Assembly (NCBI GenBank): GCA_030248195.1
Contig: JASAND010021971.1
Coordinates: 1 to 64,000 of the forward strand
Direction of reading: 5' to 3'
Length of the DNA stretch: 64,000 bases
Source: Trissonchulus latispiculum
Taxonomy: Eukaryota; Nematoda; Enoplea; Enoplida; Ironidae
Positions 22,992 to 35,390 of the stretch are shown piece by piece. Position 1 is the stretch's first letter. Every line of letters begins with the position of its first letter. The notes beneath the pieces are model-generated. The model saw only the letters and a list, made by a program, of their open reading frames with translations. It did no database searches and was not told where the DNA came from. A program made the translations under genes and the position numbers.

Positions 22992-24015
22992 TTATGATTT
23001 AAACTTTATTTATGGTATTTAACTTATAGCATGCATATAAGAGCTGTTGCAAAATCTATAATCTCAAAAAATGTTGCCAAAGGACACATTTCGGAAATAA
23101 GTTGAATTTTTCTGCTTTAATCGGATATCGGGTACCCGAAGCAGGACCCGGGTACCCGAAAATTTTCGGGTACCCGGGTGCCCGTCGGCTACCCAACGAC
23201 AACTAGTACTACTACTAATTATGGTATCTAATAAAAATTAGTTAGTTCTTATGACAATAATACACGCACTGCTAGGATTAAGTTAATGAAGATTTGTTTC
23301 CTCAACCACTATGCATTAATATGGATTTCCTATTTCTATGGAAAGCTTCCAAGCATAAATCTCGAGTAAGGGAGGATTCTCTAACTATTGATCCCGCTGA
23401 AGATCACGGTGCGTGGTACTGCTTATCGTATCAGATGCAAACGACAGTTTCGGTTGTGAATGTTTACTAATAGAAAGAAATCGCCAATCTCGCAATAATT
23501 ACAGTAATCCTGGTCTTATTTCATCCGAAGTGTTGAAAATAAAGAAGATGGATCTGATGGATACTAACCTAAAAACGATTGTCCTCTCACTCACAGTTTG
23601 AGCCTAGTTTATTTATTTATTTCTTTAATTATACAGTTATTTCTTTAACCACTTATACAAGCATTAGGAATTTTTTCTTTTTAATTATTTCAGCAAATTT
23701 GGAAAGAGAAGAGAAGGAAAGGGATTCTTTTAGAGGTTTTTGCTTTTGATTTTGCTTTTTCCCATGATCACTCGTAACTGAAAATCTTGTAAGACTTCAA
23801 TCCCCATCGAAGGATTATGCTTGGATTTATCGCAACGAGCATTACCGAAATCGCCTTTGTGAAATCCCCACAAGTACCCACTTTTTCCACAGGTGCAAAG
23901 GACAACTTAAATAGGGAGGAATGTTCGTTATTAGATAAAATCTCTGCTCTGATTGCTATTAATGACTTATTAATTCTGTCCTAATCCGTGAACGCCAAGG
24001 CTTATCTGACAGAAA
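22992..24015. other. Non-coding with a GGGTACCC palindrome cluster
   Basis: At about 23123-23195 the motif GGGTACCCG, itself palindromic, occurs several times as (A)CCCGGGTACCCGAAAA and relatives. It resembles the subterminal repeats of the hAT-like MITEs here, but I could not define ends or duplications. Otherwise no gene is seen. Confidence 0.45.
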
Positions 24016-24030
24016 CACTGCACCATAAAA

Positions 24031-24038
24031 TATATAAG
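24031..24038 (+). promoter_or_regulatory. TATA box of the small peptide gene
   Basis: TATATAAG lies 85 bases before the ATG at 24116. The TCTCACACAAATTACACAG stretch about 25-40 bases further on is a plausible start region. Confidence 0.6.
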
Positions 24039-24115
24039 ATGACTGTCATCTCACACAAATTACACAGTTTGATTTAAGTCTTGCTTTTCCAATCATCATT
24101 TGCCTAAGATTTGAG

Positions 24116-24298
24116 ATGTCTCTGTTTTTGGTTTTGATTCTGGCAATCTCACTGGCTTGGATCCCTGGCACGGTGGGTGCCGTTGGGATCTTTATCTCCC
24201 GTCCAATGCAGCACATCCACTGGGGATTTACGAGATTGGATTTCGAAAAGTTCAGGAAGAGTCAGGAAAAGCTGGGAAACAAGGTGATGTTCGAATGA
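24116..24298 (+). CDS. Small secreted peptide, 60 aa
   Basis: A compact gene candidate: TATATAAG at 24031, ATG at 24116, stop at 24296-24298 and two poly(A) signals (AATAAA at 24407 and 24417). Residues 1-21 (MSLFLVLILAISLAWIPGTVG) form a signal peptide. The mature part is about 38 residues with no cysteine. It starts AVGIFISRPMQHIHWGFTRL and ends in a charged helix-prone tail (DFEKFRKSQEKLGNK). There are no internal dibasic processing sites except KVMFE-proximal lysines, so a classic multi-copy neuropeptide precursor is unlikely. Family not recognised. A secreted effector, antimicrobial or signalling peptide is possible. Confidence rests on the matched promoter and poly(A) elements. Confidence 0.6.
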   Translation: MSLFLVLILAISLAWIPGTVGAVGIFISRPMQHIHWGFTRLDFEKFRKSQEKLGNKVMFE

Positions 24299-24599
24299 CC
24301 GGAGTTTAACGAACTTTGGTCAAACAGACCTACGGTTACTGAAAGATATTTCACTTTTTCACATTTGTTTTTTGTTGCGTTGTGTCGTGGTATTCCTCTT
24401 CTCTTCAATAAACACCAATAAAATATATCAATATCAATCAATATATCAATATAAATATTAATGAAGTCATTAAAATACACGAAGTATAGCTGTCTGTTAC
24501 TGGCCATAGAAAAGAACCGCTTAGACCCCTACAGACACGTCAGTTACCACAAAATATTGCCAGTAGACAGTCAGTTCTTGTTAGCCTAATGACTAATTT

Positions 24600-24745
24600 G
24601 AAACTTAGTACATGAAATTAATTGTGAAAGGTTGAAATCAGGATTGAAAGAAGTGAAGAAATGTGTCTAGGGCGGGGATCGAACCGCTGAGCTTTGGTTT
24701 AGAAGTAGAACGCTGGCTATACCTCTGCGTCACACCTACGGACAG
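24600..24745 (-). mobile_element. tRNA-derived SINE, family 2, copy 1
   Basis: On the minus strand: a tRNA-like head GGTGTGACGCAGAGGTATAG...AGCGGTTCGATCCCCGCC, then CTAGACACATTTCTTCAC and TTTCAATCCTGATTTCAACC. The same order occurs at 41863-41990 on the plus strand, which shows it is an interspersed family and not a tRNA gene. Confidence 0.7.
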
Positions 24746-25547
24746 CGAGACTAGTTTATTACGCTGATTTCAACCATTCTATGTTGCTGATAGTTAACAA
24801 GTTTAGTTTAGTTTAGTTTAGTTTAGCAGTAGTAGTAGCGGAACCGCTAGCTTAATGCTAAGAGTGGGTTTCGTTATGGTGTCCGTTGCTTTGGAGTGGA
24901 AGTGAAGTGAACTGAAAATTGGCAAAGCTGGCAACGCAACGTTTAAAGGTGTTACAACTTACAAGTTACTACATTCTAAAAAGTGATTCTGTTAGCATTT
25001 CCTCCCAGCAGGTGTCTTCTTTCCAACAATTGCCGTAATGCTGCATCAGTAGACAATCAGACAGCGAGTCAGATCGCAATGAGTACTAGAAAAAGTGTAG
25101 TTGATGCTATCGAAGACGACGCCAATCAAGCAGGAACCTATCAGCACAAATGAGCGAACTTTTGAGCTTTCTTCTGAGAAAATCTCATAAATCATAATCT
25201 CCCATATAGTCACATGTAATCTCCCATATAATTATTTGGTAGATAAGAATATTATTTTTATTTATTTCCCTAGTGTAAAGAAATAATATCAACACTTATA
25301 ATCAACCTGGAGGTAATTTCAAATACAAGGAAGAAATTACCGGGTTTCTGAGCTCTCTTTGACACCCTACACTTATCTTGCTACTTAGACGCTGATAAAA
25401 GTTTCACATACAGCCCTGCCAAAGACATACACACCCCTCGAGTCAAGCTCAAACTGACAGGTGGTGCACGATGGCTGTAGAAAGATACAAGATAATAGAC
25501 GAAAGAAAGAAAGTTGTCACTACAGCACCACAGACCCGAAAAATTCG

Positions 25548-25620
25548 GACCTGAGGTGGGGATCGAACCCACAACCTTCGGTAAACTAGACCGACGCTCT
25601 ACCGATTGAGTCACCCAGGC
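25548..25620 (-). tRNA. tRNA-Thr(AGT)-like cloverleaf, possibly a SINE head
   Basis: The 73 bases fold into a full cloverleaf. The acceptor GCCTGGG/CTCAGGT pairs at all seven positions (two G-T). The anticodon stem TCGGT/ACCGA and T stem GTGGG/CCCAC are perfect, and A-box (GACTCAATCGGTAGAGC) and B-box (GGTTCGATCCC) sequences are present. Loop CTAGTTT gives anticodon AGT (Thr). Against a working gene: one D-stem mismatch, T at position 37, no clear T-run terminator, and flanks that occur elsewhere (CTGTAGTGACACGT also at 42770). A recent tRNA-derived SINE is about equally likely. Confidence 0.5.
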
Positions 25621-26263
25621 ACAATCGAACCAAGCTTAAGTTTGAATTCGTTCCCAAACTGTAGTGACACGTTTTTGAATAGGCATACAGCCCTGCCAAA
25701 GTGATTCCAGCAGTGCACTAGGTGCAGCCAGTGGCTATGAAAGGAGATGGTATGTAGGTACCTTTAGTTAACCAAATCAGTCAACTCCAGCGTAGGTGCA
25801 CTATATATTCCCGATATTGAAAGATTTCCAAGTGCATTGTCGAAATCTGAGGCATTTGTGATAACTCGGAAAATTAAAAAACAATCTTATATATAAAGAT
25901 ATGGTCACCCTTCCATGCGATGGCATGCGATGGCATGGAGGTGGGTGATGTCAGTTGGAGTGAGAGGGTATGTACATTAGTGGGTCAGGTGTGTCATCCT
26001 AATGTGTATCGTGTATGCGCATGTGTGCTAGAAGAGCATGTGGCATGCGTTCACTCCCCCCCAGTTTTTCACATTCGAAGGTTTTGTGTGTTTGTTTGTT
26101 TGTTTGTTTGGTTTGTTTGTTTGTTTGGTTTGTTTGTTTTTTGTTTGTTTATGTTTGTGTGTATATGTGTATATATGTGTGTTAAGTGAACGATGTCACG
26201 AACGATGTCATGGGGGTGCCCATGAATCTGTTGCGTGAAACTTGAGTTGCCACAGCATTGAAT

Positions 26264-26798
26264 TGTGGGATATTATCTACTGGCTGACATATTTCATAAA
26301 GAAATGCGCACTGGCGCGATTAGCTCATTTGCATAACAAAGTAATTTGTATATTTTACAATGTTTGGTTGAAAAGTCAGTTAGTCGCGTCAGTCGGGGGC
26401 AGTTATATAGTCGAGTGTAGTCGGTTGCTCGGGTAGGTTGCTTGGGGTCAGGTTTAAGTGTCGTGGGAGCGGGTAACGCCCTACCTTTCTACTCTCTGCT
26501 TTCCTATATCGTGTTTCTCTGTGTCCCGTTTTGCCTTTATATCTTCTGTGGTACAGTCTGAGTAAGTATTTGTATTTGTCATAGTAAAAGTCTAGCGTTT
26601 ATTCTGTTATTAGCTGTAGGGACCGGTCGCTTAGGGCGCATATGAGCATCATCATTCTAGCCTGTTTCCTGTTCTGGGCTCTTTCTCTATCTTCTCTCAT
26701 CTCGCTAGAACTTGATATCACACACTCACACCTATCTGCAATTATTTATTGAAGTCCGACACAGTATTTATCACAGAGGATACGCACAGTACCTCACA
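26264..26798 (+). repeat. 5' LTR
   Basis: 535 bp, TGTGGGAT...CCTCACA. It matches the 3' LTR closely (for example TTCATAAAGAAAT, GATTAGCTCATTTGCATAAC, GTGTCGTGGGAGCGGGTAACGC). It carries about 34 bases near 26635-26690 that the 3' LTR lacks. Several point differences show the insertion is not recent. Confidence 0.92.
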
Positions 26799-26803
26799 AA
26801 TAG

Positions 26804-26815
26804 TGGCGACCGTGA
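26804..26815 (+). other. Primer-binding site, tRNA-Arg type
   Basis: TGGCGACCGTGA lies five bases after the 5' LTR. Its reverse complement TCACGGTCGCCA is the 3' end of an arginine tRNA (GACCGTG...CACGGTCG plus CCA). From memory, mdg1/412-type Gypsy elements use the same primer. Confidence 0.8.
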
Positions 26816-28650
26816 TTTTTCAGTAGATGTCCAAAGTTTTAGCTTTTTATGAGAAGAAGAAGGGGCACGAAAAACGAGAAAAACAGAGAGCTCAACTTTG
26901 GGGGCGTTTATCATACTTTGACGGACCGGTTGAATTAGATCGAGGTACTCCTATGGCTTCAAAGCAGAATGTTGCAAAATCGGGGGGTCGTGGTCGGGGT
27001 GGGGTGTCTCCTCTAACGCTAGACCGGGAGGAACCGCCCCAGGTATTGGGAGGGGGACCCCCAGAAGACCGGAAGGCTACGTACCCGACCTCCCCCCACA
27101 GTAATGGGAAGGGCGAAATTCTAAGGCAAAACCGGTTACGGATAAAGGATCAGGGGGGCGAGGTGGACCCTCTCGGATTCCTCCCCCTCCCACAAGTTCA
27201 CGGCGGACCCAGTCCCAATTGGGGGTTTCTACCTCCACAGCCCCGTCTACTTCTTCTGAGTGGTGGTGGTCATTTATGGTGGTCATTTAAGTAAGACTTT
27301 TGGGGGGCCAGTGACGCGGTCACAATCTGGGGCTACCCGCCCCCAAGTTTCGCAGTCTGCGGGTCCTCGGTCCACAGCGTCGCCGTCGGGGGCCCCAAGT
27401 GTTGTCAGATGCCATTCCTCCGGAAATAGTAATTTCTGGGGAGGAAACTACGGTAAAATCTTTGTCTGGGGGGCCAGAATTGCTGCAGACTTCAGATCCG
27501 CCTCAGGAGGGGCAAATGCTCACTCCCGGCCCCCAATTTGACGCTTTATACAATTCTGTTGAAATTGATGATTGCAGAGCTGTGCAGGATTATTTGGACT
27601 ACAGGCGGAAAAATCTTGGGTTAGCACCAGTCACGGTTTCTGAATTGTTGGGGGAAAAAGCTCGGGATCGAAAAGTTGGGGTGAGAAAAGTTCGGCGAAA
27701 ATAATGCCGAACCTGTTTCGAGCCGAAATTCCGAAAATGATTTGATTCAGTTCCAGCATAGGCAATCTTTTCCAATTTCTGGGAAGTCTGCAGCTGAGGC
27801 CCCTCCCCAGGCTCAAGTTGGTACTGCAGAAGAACCTAATAGAACATTGGGCGTACATGGTCGGGGGTGGGGGGATGTCAGTCCCTTCCCCTCTGGGGCA
27901 ACCCGAGTCCTCTGCACCCAAGTGCCAACCTCAGTCGCAGATTATGCCTAATTCTGCGTCAGAACAAGGGCTCAATCCGGTCTCGGCGTCCTGGGGGTAG
28001 ATAGGGCAACCCACTTTGGGGGTCCCCAGTCTTGTAAATGGTGCGCAAGGGGAATCACCCAATTTAATTTTGGTCAAAATTCAGGACATGTCTGGTGTCC
28101 ACCGTCTGTACAGCATCCGCAAGGTACGTTTCAGCGTGCTTCTCCGTCAGGTCAAGCACAGGCCGCTCAAAACGTTCAGCAGCCGTCACAAACGTCATCT
28201 TTTACTCCAGGTTTTTCTCAATCACAATCCCCGGTTCAGCAGCCATTATATACGTACAGCCAAATCGTACAGCCTGTGCCGCCTTCGGCACAATCCGGCT
28301 ATTATGCCGTTGATATGTACTGAAATCCAGTATACGTATATAATTCTGCGGCACAGTTTTCCACTGGAACTTCTACTGTTTTACAGCCGGCGGCTCATAC
28401 GTACGCACCGGCATCTAACCAAGTGGTTACCGGTCCGGTAGCACCAATTGCAAATCAGACGGTGGAAACCAGCCCACAAAATGTCCAAGCTTCCGATTTT
28501 GTTTTGGAAAATTCTTGGCTTCCGACCCTCCACCTCCGCCGGATAGGGGGGCGCCCCCCCCCCCGGGTCTTTCTGCACAGCAAGCAGGTAAGAAGGGATT
28601 TTTTCCCACAAAGAGGGACAAGCGACGCCTGTCCGTCATCCAACTCCGGT

Positions 28651-29446
28651 GACTATGGAGGCCACAGATGCTTCAGTTTTAGGTCATGATCAGCGCCTTT
28701 TCCGTACGTATATTGAAATTCTCCGGGACGTGCCCCGGTTTGACCCAGAATTGGTTTATGTTGAAGATTGGATTCCGCAATTTTAATCAGCGGTAGAAAC
28801 TTATCAAATTCCGAACGAACAGTAGTCTCGGCTTTTGTACAGCAAATTGGCGGGCAAAGCTCAAATTTATGCTTCCCGGGCGGGCCTTTCTATGATTGAT
28901 TCCTATGACAGCATTTTGAAGCTTTTGAAGACTCAATTTCCCAAACCGCAGCTGTCATATCAACAGAGGTATACAGCATTTCAACGTCCCGGAGAACATA
29001 TACGTAAGTATATCTCAGAATTACAAGCTTTGGCGCTGGACATCTGGAATAACCCGGGTGGCCGGGAGAAGCACTGTGTCCAGCAGGTCTATGCCGGTAC
29101 AAATGACGAGTACGCGGCGTCGCTTGCGCCTTTGGGGGCCTATGGGGAACCCTCTATGGAGGATATTTTAAGGGTTATTGATAAACTAGATGGCCGGACC
29201 CCACGCCCCACCCCAGGTAATGCACTGTCGTATGACCCCCCACCCAATTTATCATGTGGCATCGTCAGAGAGAGCAGAATCGGGTGGGGGCTCCAACGAC
29301 CCGCTGGAACAACTTCGAAAGGAACTGCAGGGTCTTCGGACATTATGGGAAAAAAGGGAAGGAAGGGAGACTTCGGTTCGAAGATAAGCGTAATGATGAG
29401 TGCTTCCATTGTGGCCGAAGAGGAAATGACCCTAGTAATTGCTGGG
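28651..29446 (+). pseudogene. Decayed retrotransposon gag with zinc-knuckle remnant
   Basis: The nucleocapsid precursor would package element RNA. A continuous protein pattern is readable through in-frame stops at about 28784 (TAA) and 28824 (TAG): VPRFDPELVYVEDWIPQF, ETYQIPNEQ, then LLYSKLAGKAQIYA and KLLKTQFPKPQLSYQQRYTA, the typical Retrotrans_gag core. After about 29215 the frame shifts. A CX2CX4-x-X4C zinc knuckle (CFHCGRRGNDPSNC, 29401-29442) then appears in another frame, with asparagine (AAT) where histidine (CAT) is expected. Two stops, a frameshift and a lost metal ligand mean no functional Gag from this copy. I stop the call at the knuckle; downstream Pro-rich frames are not recognisable. 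Confidence 0.8.
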
Positions 29447-30454
29447 ACAAATATCCACAGCTGGCCCCGGCAGGCTGGAAGGTTCGACCCCTCCCCCGGG
29501 AACAAGTGGCTGGTGTTACGCAATACGTACCAGTTTATCCCAGTTTTGTGCTCAGCCGCCAGTTTATCCAGCCTTGCAACCTGCTCCGGCACCTCTAGCT
29601 TTACCGGCTCTGCCACCATCTTCGGGTTCGTCTGGGTACCCACAGTGGGAGACGGTGACGTCACAGCGCAATGTTCAACCTGCCACTCCCCCTCTACCAC
29701 AACCTTCGGTTCCGCCTTCAGCGCCGTCTGTGCGGGGAGTAGTGGCTCGACCTCTAGCGCCTTTACTGCCACAGCATTTTGCTCCTAGCCCTATGGGGGG
29801 CGCGCCCCCACCAGGGGAAAAGTCCCGGCACACCTCAACCAGGCACCATGTGGGGTACATTGAAACTGCCTTACCCATATCCAAACCTCATGTTTTGAGG
29901 GTAAATTCGTCTGCTGATTCAGCATCAGATAGCCGTGGTGAGATATTTTCTATAACTCAGACAAATCTGCAATCCAGTTACATATGTACAACACGATGCG
30001 AAAAAGTGCAGATACGTGTAAGCAGCAAATTTCTGAATTGCGCCGGTTTATCGCGGACACATTGCCAGATAAATTTGATCGTGAAAATATTTCAAGTACC
30101 GAGCCACTGGTGCCCTGTTTCGGGTGTAAAGCTGACTCTCCCATATCACGGCGGTCTGAACATGCTATTTTGCCTTCTCTGGACGCTGATCCCCCTCCAC
30201 CGACTGTGACTTTTTCAGAGCAGGCTGCGGGACTTACACAGCTTCGGCAGCAGGGTGCGGTGGGTGACACTACCTCGGTTGCCGGGGCTTGTGGGGGCTG
30301 ATCCACCATCCATACCTGCTCCGGGGGGCGTGGGGGATCTAGAAAAGACACTGCATTCTTTATTGGTTACTCCCGCCTGCATTTTGTGGAAGATTCTGGT
30401 ATTTTTCTTAACAATAGTGCCTTTTTCTTTTGTGTTTTGGCCGATGGAGAGGTA

Positions 30455-30625
30455 AAGATAAAGGTGACCCCTGGAGGATATCACCATCCCTGCTTCAGGG
30501 ACAAGGGGTGCCGGTGCTCATCCCCGGATACACAGCCGTAGAGCCAGGAGTGTCACCTCAATTGATGATTGCATCCGTGGAAGGGGGGCCGGCCCTTCAG
30601 GGCTTCAAGATGGAGAATCCACCTC
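30455..30625 (+). mobile_element. SINE-like repeat, family 3, inside the LTR element
   Basis: GGTAAAGATAAAGGTGACCC...CAGCCGTAGAGCCAGGAGTGTC...TTCATCCGTGG-type sequence is shared with about 51750-51910 in the palindrome's left arm and, decayed, about 60900-61010 in the right arm. It is an interspersed repeat found both in this retrotransposon and elsewhere. Confidence 0.65.
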
Positions 30626-32814
30626 AAAAAGAGGGGGTAATGGTGGGTTCGCCTCAAAAAGAGGGGGTTACCCCCAATGTGTTTTCTGATGAAGTGAAAG
30701 TTTGGGTAGAATCTCAGCCGGGTTTTTTGGCTATGGAAGGTATCAAAAAAAGCCTTGACTCCTTCCACTTCTAAATTTAGTTTTCTGTGGGGGGGAGGGT
30801 TGGCTGTGGGGGGTGAAGGGGGTCGACCCCCACCCTCCCGGAGTTTCCTACTCCCCAAGTGGATCAGGGTGTGCCGGGGCACGACCGGGCCATCCTGACC
30901 TGCGATTCAGTTTTGCGAAATTTTCTCGGTCTTGACATCCCAAACTTTGCTTCCTCAAAAACAGACACTGCAGATATTCAAAAGTTTTCTCCTGAACGCA
31001 CTCAATATTTTCCAGAGATGGTTCATGTGAATAGACCCCACTCGTTTCTAAGGACATATCACCCGACCACTGACTTTGTGAACAGTTTTCTCATGTTTTG
31101 TACCCCTTAACTGTAGTACGTATAAATATCATATCACTGGTCTCAATGAAATTTTTGTGTCACTTTACAATCACTCACCAACGCACAATTACCGCTTGAT
31201 CACCTTTGTCAACTGTATATACGTATCTGTTTTTATTTGTGTTTAGGTTTAATTTCTGGTTTTTCTGTCAAGACCAGGTCTTTCTGCCACTTCTTCGGAA
31301 TTTTAGGGTCAATTTTGCCTCGTATTTTAGGTTTCATTCGTGATTTCTAATCATCTCGCTATGTGGTTTTTTCCATGATTTATTAAATTTCAAGGATTTT
31401 TTGGATAAAATTTTGTGGCACACTTAAAAAGTTTCCTTGAATACGTACAATGCTAATGTACGAAAACCCCAAAAACTTTGATTTCTCAAATTTCTTTTCC
31501 TCGTCTTTTTCTCGGTTTTAAATGAAATTTTAAATGCACGTACTTGGGTTTTTATAACACAACTTCCGTCAGCAAACTTTATCAAGTTTTCTAAACCGTC
31601 TTGTATGTGCACTTACTTGTTTTCTTCTATGTTTGCACCTGTTTGCTTGGTTCTTTCAGGTCCTGCCAATCTAGCGTTGCTTCGGTTTCCGTGGGCTCTT
31701 TTTCCTGGTTCCTTGAAATTTGGTTTTGGATTCGATTTAGATTCTGGTTTTGGACAATGGATGGCTTTTCCTCCGGCTACGCCAGGTTGTTTAATTCCTT
31801 GATTTAAAACTTAAATATTGAAGTTTGATTTACATTTAGTGTCATGGTCGAAAAGTTCCTTTTGTCTTGATATCTCCCGTTTGCTTATAAATTTCTTTGG
31901 ATTATAGCTTTTGCTGGATTTTAAAACCTTTTTATCATGAAATTCTTATTTCTGGGATTAATCACGTCACGTAAAATGGATTCTTAGGCGGTTCAGCGGT
32001 TACTCCGCACTCTACATACGTATATTGAAATGGTGGGGGTCCTTGGGGTAGACTGAACCCTCAGAGGGAGCTTTCAGTTCACACTCATCCATTGATGAAA
32101 AAGTTAGTCTCTCAAATCGGTCTAAAAATTATGAGGGCAAACCTATTCTATATTGTGCTTGAGCATTTCTTCTTAAACGTTTGCCTGATAACGTTACTAT
32201 ACTTTTTGCTTTTCGGGATTAAATTCAGAAAACCTCAGTACGCTACGTATATTCTTCAGCTTTTTTAGAAAATAAATTTTTCTCCATCTCTAGCTAGAAC
32301 TATGACTCTATTGATTTCGTCTATCCCTACATGGGTTCAAGCGGTAGACAGGCTGAGTACATGGCATGGGACATAGAGGGGATCTTAACCCGACAGTCTT
32401 AGGGTCTACAGACACACTTCATCCTACCATACCCTTTGTACAAATTGCAGTCCCTCTTTCAGAAAAGTCACAGAAATTTTGAACTGAAATTGGTGAAGTG
32501 CATCCAACGATGGTAGATCTGAGCCTGTTTTCCAAAGGACTTATTTAATTCCCCTTTACTAGTGGTAGTGTTCCTAGCTCTCCGGGAGAATCCTCTGATT
32601 TTTTGTCTTGACGAACAAGCTTTGGATTGATGACTCTGAACGGTCTCAAGTAGCCCTAACTATAGTTGCAGCAACGTTATCAAATTTATAACCATCTTTG
32701 CAGCAATGTCCTCCCTTAGGTTTGGTTTCTACGAACTCGGGATTGGCCACCCTGAGTTCTGGACCTATTGCTCAAACCACGGGGAATGCTACCCAAAGTT
32801 CGGGGACTGCTGCA

Positions 32815-33115
32815 TAAAGTTCGGTGAATGTTCAAAAGTTCGGCGTGCTCCCTAAAGAATATAGAGACCCCTCAATAAGTTCTGGCCTTGCTGAAATAAG
32901 TTCGGGGTCCGACCCAATAAGTTCGGGGTCCGGTCCAATAAGTTCGGGATCCGGCCCAATAAGTTCGGGATCCGGCCCAATAAGTTCGGGGTCCGGCCCC
33001 ATAAGTTCGGGGTCCGGCATTACAAGTTTGGGATGTGTTCCGAAAAGTTCGGGGTCCTCCCCGGAAAGTTCAGGGCCCGTCCCGAATCAGTTCGGAGCCC
33101 ACAAAAATTAGTTCG
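32815..33115 (+). repeat. 21-bp TAAGTTCGGGGTCCGGCCCAA tandem repeat
   Basis: About ten or more copies of a 21-bp unit built on AAGTTCGGGGTCCGGC lie in the retrotransposon interior. Because 21 is a multiple of three, both strands show artificial periodic frames (GSGPISS and PELIGPD repeats), which are not genes. Confidence 0.9.
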
Positions 33116-35390
33116 GGGTCTGACCAAGTAAGTTCGGGGGTTGCTGAGCATACTATGAAAGCCCCGTCTTTTACATTGAGAGCTCCTCGCACAATCTAGG
33201 GGGTCCTCTAGTGCTTGTCGGCAATGTTGTCCTTTATGTGGAGAATGCCTTCCGGTACAGAGCGTTGTTGTCATGTTGTTGTTCTTGTAATAACCCTCCA
33301 TATATGAGCTTAGCTATTAGTATTTTTCTAAATTGGTAGGATTCTTACTTTGGTTTTGTTCTCCACCGTTCGAGCGGATTGATACTTCCTATCTTTTTTG
33401 AGACTATCTTTTGCGAATCCGTTTCTCTAGATTTTTGGCGAGTTCAGGGGTGTCTAACTCTAAATTAAAGTTAGCAGAAATTCTTTGGTCAAAACTTTTC
33501 TCGGCTAATAAAATTGCTTTCATTCTCAGGACAGTTTGTCCCGAACTTTCTACTACTTTTTTCTTTGGCTCGGGCGTTATACGATCTGCTTACCTTTCGC
33601 TGTTTTTCTTTCACTCCTTGATGAAAGGGTTCTGGGGTGGATGTGTCGCTTTGTTGACCTAAGACTGGGACACGGAGTAGCTTGCCTTGCCCAGGGCTCT
33701 GTTTCCTATCGACTTACATCTGAATAGTACCTAACTGTTTTTATTTCGGGTTTTCGCTGTGGTGCGGGTCTCTGGGGGTTGTTACTTAAGACTGGGTCAT
33801 CTTTGGGAACTCACACCGCTGCGTCTGTACTGCAGTTGAGGGTATTGATTGCTGGAGTTGGAGTTTATGATGTACTGTTTTGTTTTGAGCTTGACTTGTT
33901 GTTTTGGTTTATATTAATTCTTTAATTCTGTGCTTTATCGTTGCTACTTTAATTTTTGTTTATGTTTAGGTTATGGTATTCTTGTCATAACCGGTCCCCA
34001 TACCCCCTCTTCGCGCCAGGCGTGCCTCCCACGATGGATGCTAGTATAAAGCAGGGCTTGGTTTTGTCTGTGCTGAAAGCGCCCGGATGTCTCGTTGGTG
34101 CCAGGTGGTGGCCTCATGGCGGTGGGTCGGCTGGGAGCTGGACTGGCTCCTTTGTATTTTGGGGCGGGCTGCTATACCTAGCATTTGGTTTTGGCCAGCC
34201 CGGATTTTCTCTGTGATGGGCCAGCCTGATATTCTATGACTTTGAACCTGGTCTTCTGACTCTAGGCTGGGTTTCGGGTCTCCAACGTCTATCTTGGCCT
34301 CCTGGCCTTCTTTCTTGCTGTGTGGCTGCCTTTGGTCAGCCTTGGTTTCTTCTGGCTATTGACAGTATCTCGGTTTGTCATTTGCCACTGCCAACTTGGC
34401 CTTTTGTTTTGGACTTTGTTTGGCTGGTTTGGACCACTTTTGAACTGATGGAGTGGTTACCTTTGGAACCTTTGTGTATAGTCTGTGGGAACGGTGTGCT
34501 CTGGTCATCTGCGCGGTTGTTCTTTTGTGAAGTCGTGGTCCCCTCCTTCGGCACGCCTTGGACGTTTCGGTTTCTCCCATTTTGTTTTGTTGTGGTTTTT
34601 GCATTCCATTTTGTCAGTATAACGGGTTGTGGTTTTGCTTTCTGGAGTCAGTTACATATGGAGGGAGGGTTCCCCTAACTTTCCTGTGCTGTCTTCTCAC
34701 TAGGGCGCCCCTATGAGTGTCTGTCAGCTATTTTATGGTAGCTAAGTTCTCTTTCTTGATTGGCCATGTTTCGCCATTTATAATCTTGCCTTAACATGTT
34801 TGCCTTAGATAACTTTTGTTTTACTGATTTTTATATTTTTCTATTACTCACTATGCATAATGAACCGCTAGGGCTCTAATACTTTTGTTTTGTTTTTATA
34901 TAGGATTTCTATTTGGGTTTATTCCGTGGGGTGGTGACTGTTCGGGTGGGTCCCTTAGTGGGTAGTGTCCCCATTGTACCTCGTCTATCTCGAGTGCGGG
35001 GGTTACTACAGGTGTCTTATTTGTTGTGAATGTTTACGTAGTCGTATTGTTTTCGTTGTAGTCAGTAGGTAGTTTGTTTAATTAGGATTGTCTGTCTGTC
35101 TGTCTGTCTGTAAGTTTGTCAGTTTGTTTCGGTCACAGCCGACACAGTTTTATCAAGTCGCAGTTCGACGAGTCATTCCGAGCTGACTGTGAGCCACGTA
35201 GTTCGTAGGCGGTGGGGCTCGTTTGACTCCACTTTTATTGTAGCTAGTATCGTAACATTCTGTTTTATCACTAAAACTACTCTTGTCCGGACAACACTAA
35301 TGTAACATCAGTTTTACCGTTGTCTAATTCATTGTGACACCTGTGGTGGTCGCCGCGCGGGGGGCCGGCGGCGGAAAAGAGGGGGTATTT

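Larger units (their letters stand above)
24423..26263. other. Intergenic with SINE and tRNA-like units
   Basis: Holds the SINE at 24600-24745, a GTTTA run at 24797-24825 and the tRNA-like unit at 25548-25620. ACAGCCCTGCCAAAG occurs at about 25411 and 25687, on both sides of the tRNA-like unit. A TTTG-rich run lies at 26090-26150. No protein gene is supported. Confidence 0.5.

Noticed and set aside
26827..28689. Several 90-155-codon frames in the LTR element leader
   Set aside because: GC-rich, overlapping in different frames, with no recognisable domains. At most degenerate leader or gag-linked sequence.
32824..33111. Repetitive frame with Ser-Gly-Pro units
   Set aside because: It arises from a 21-bp tandem repeat (a multiple of three) inside a retrotransposon and appears on both strands.
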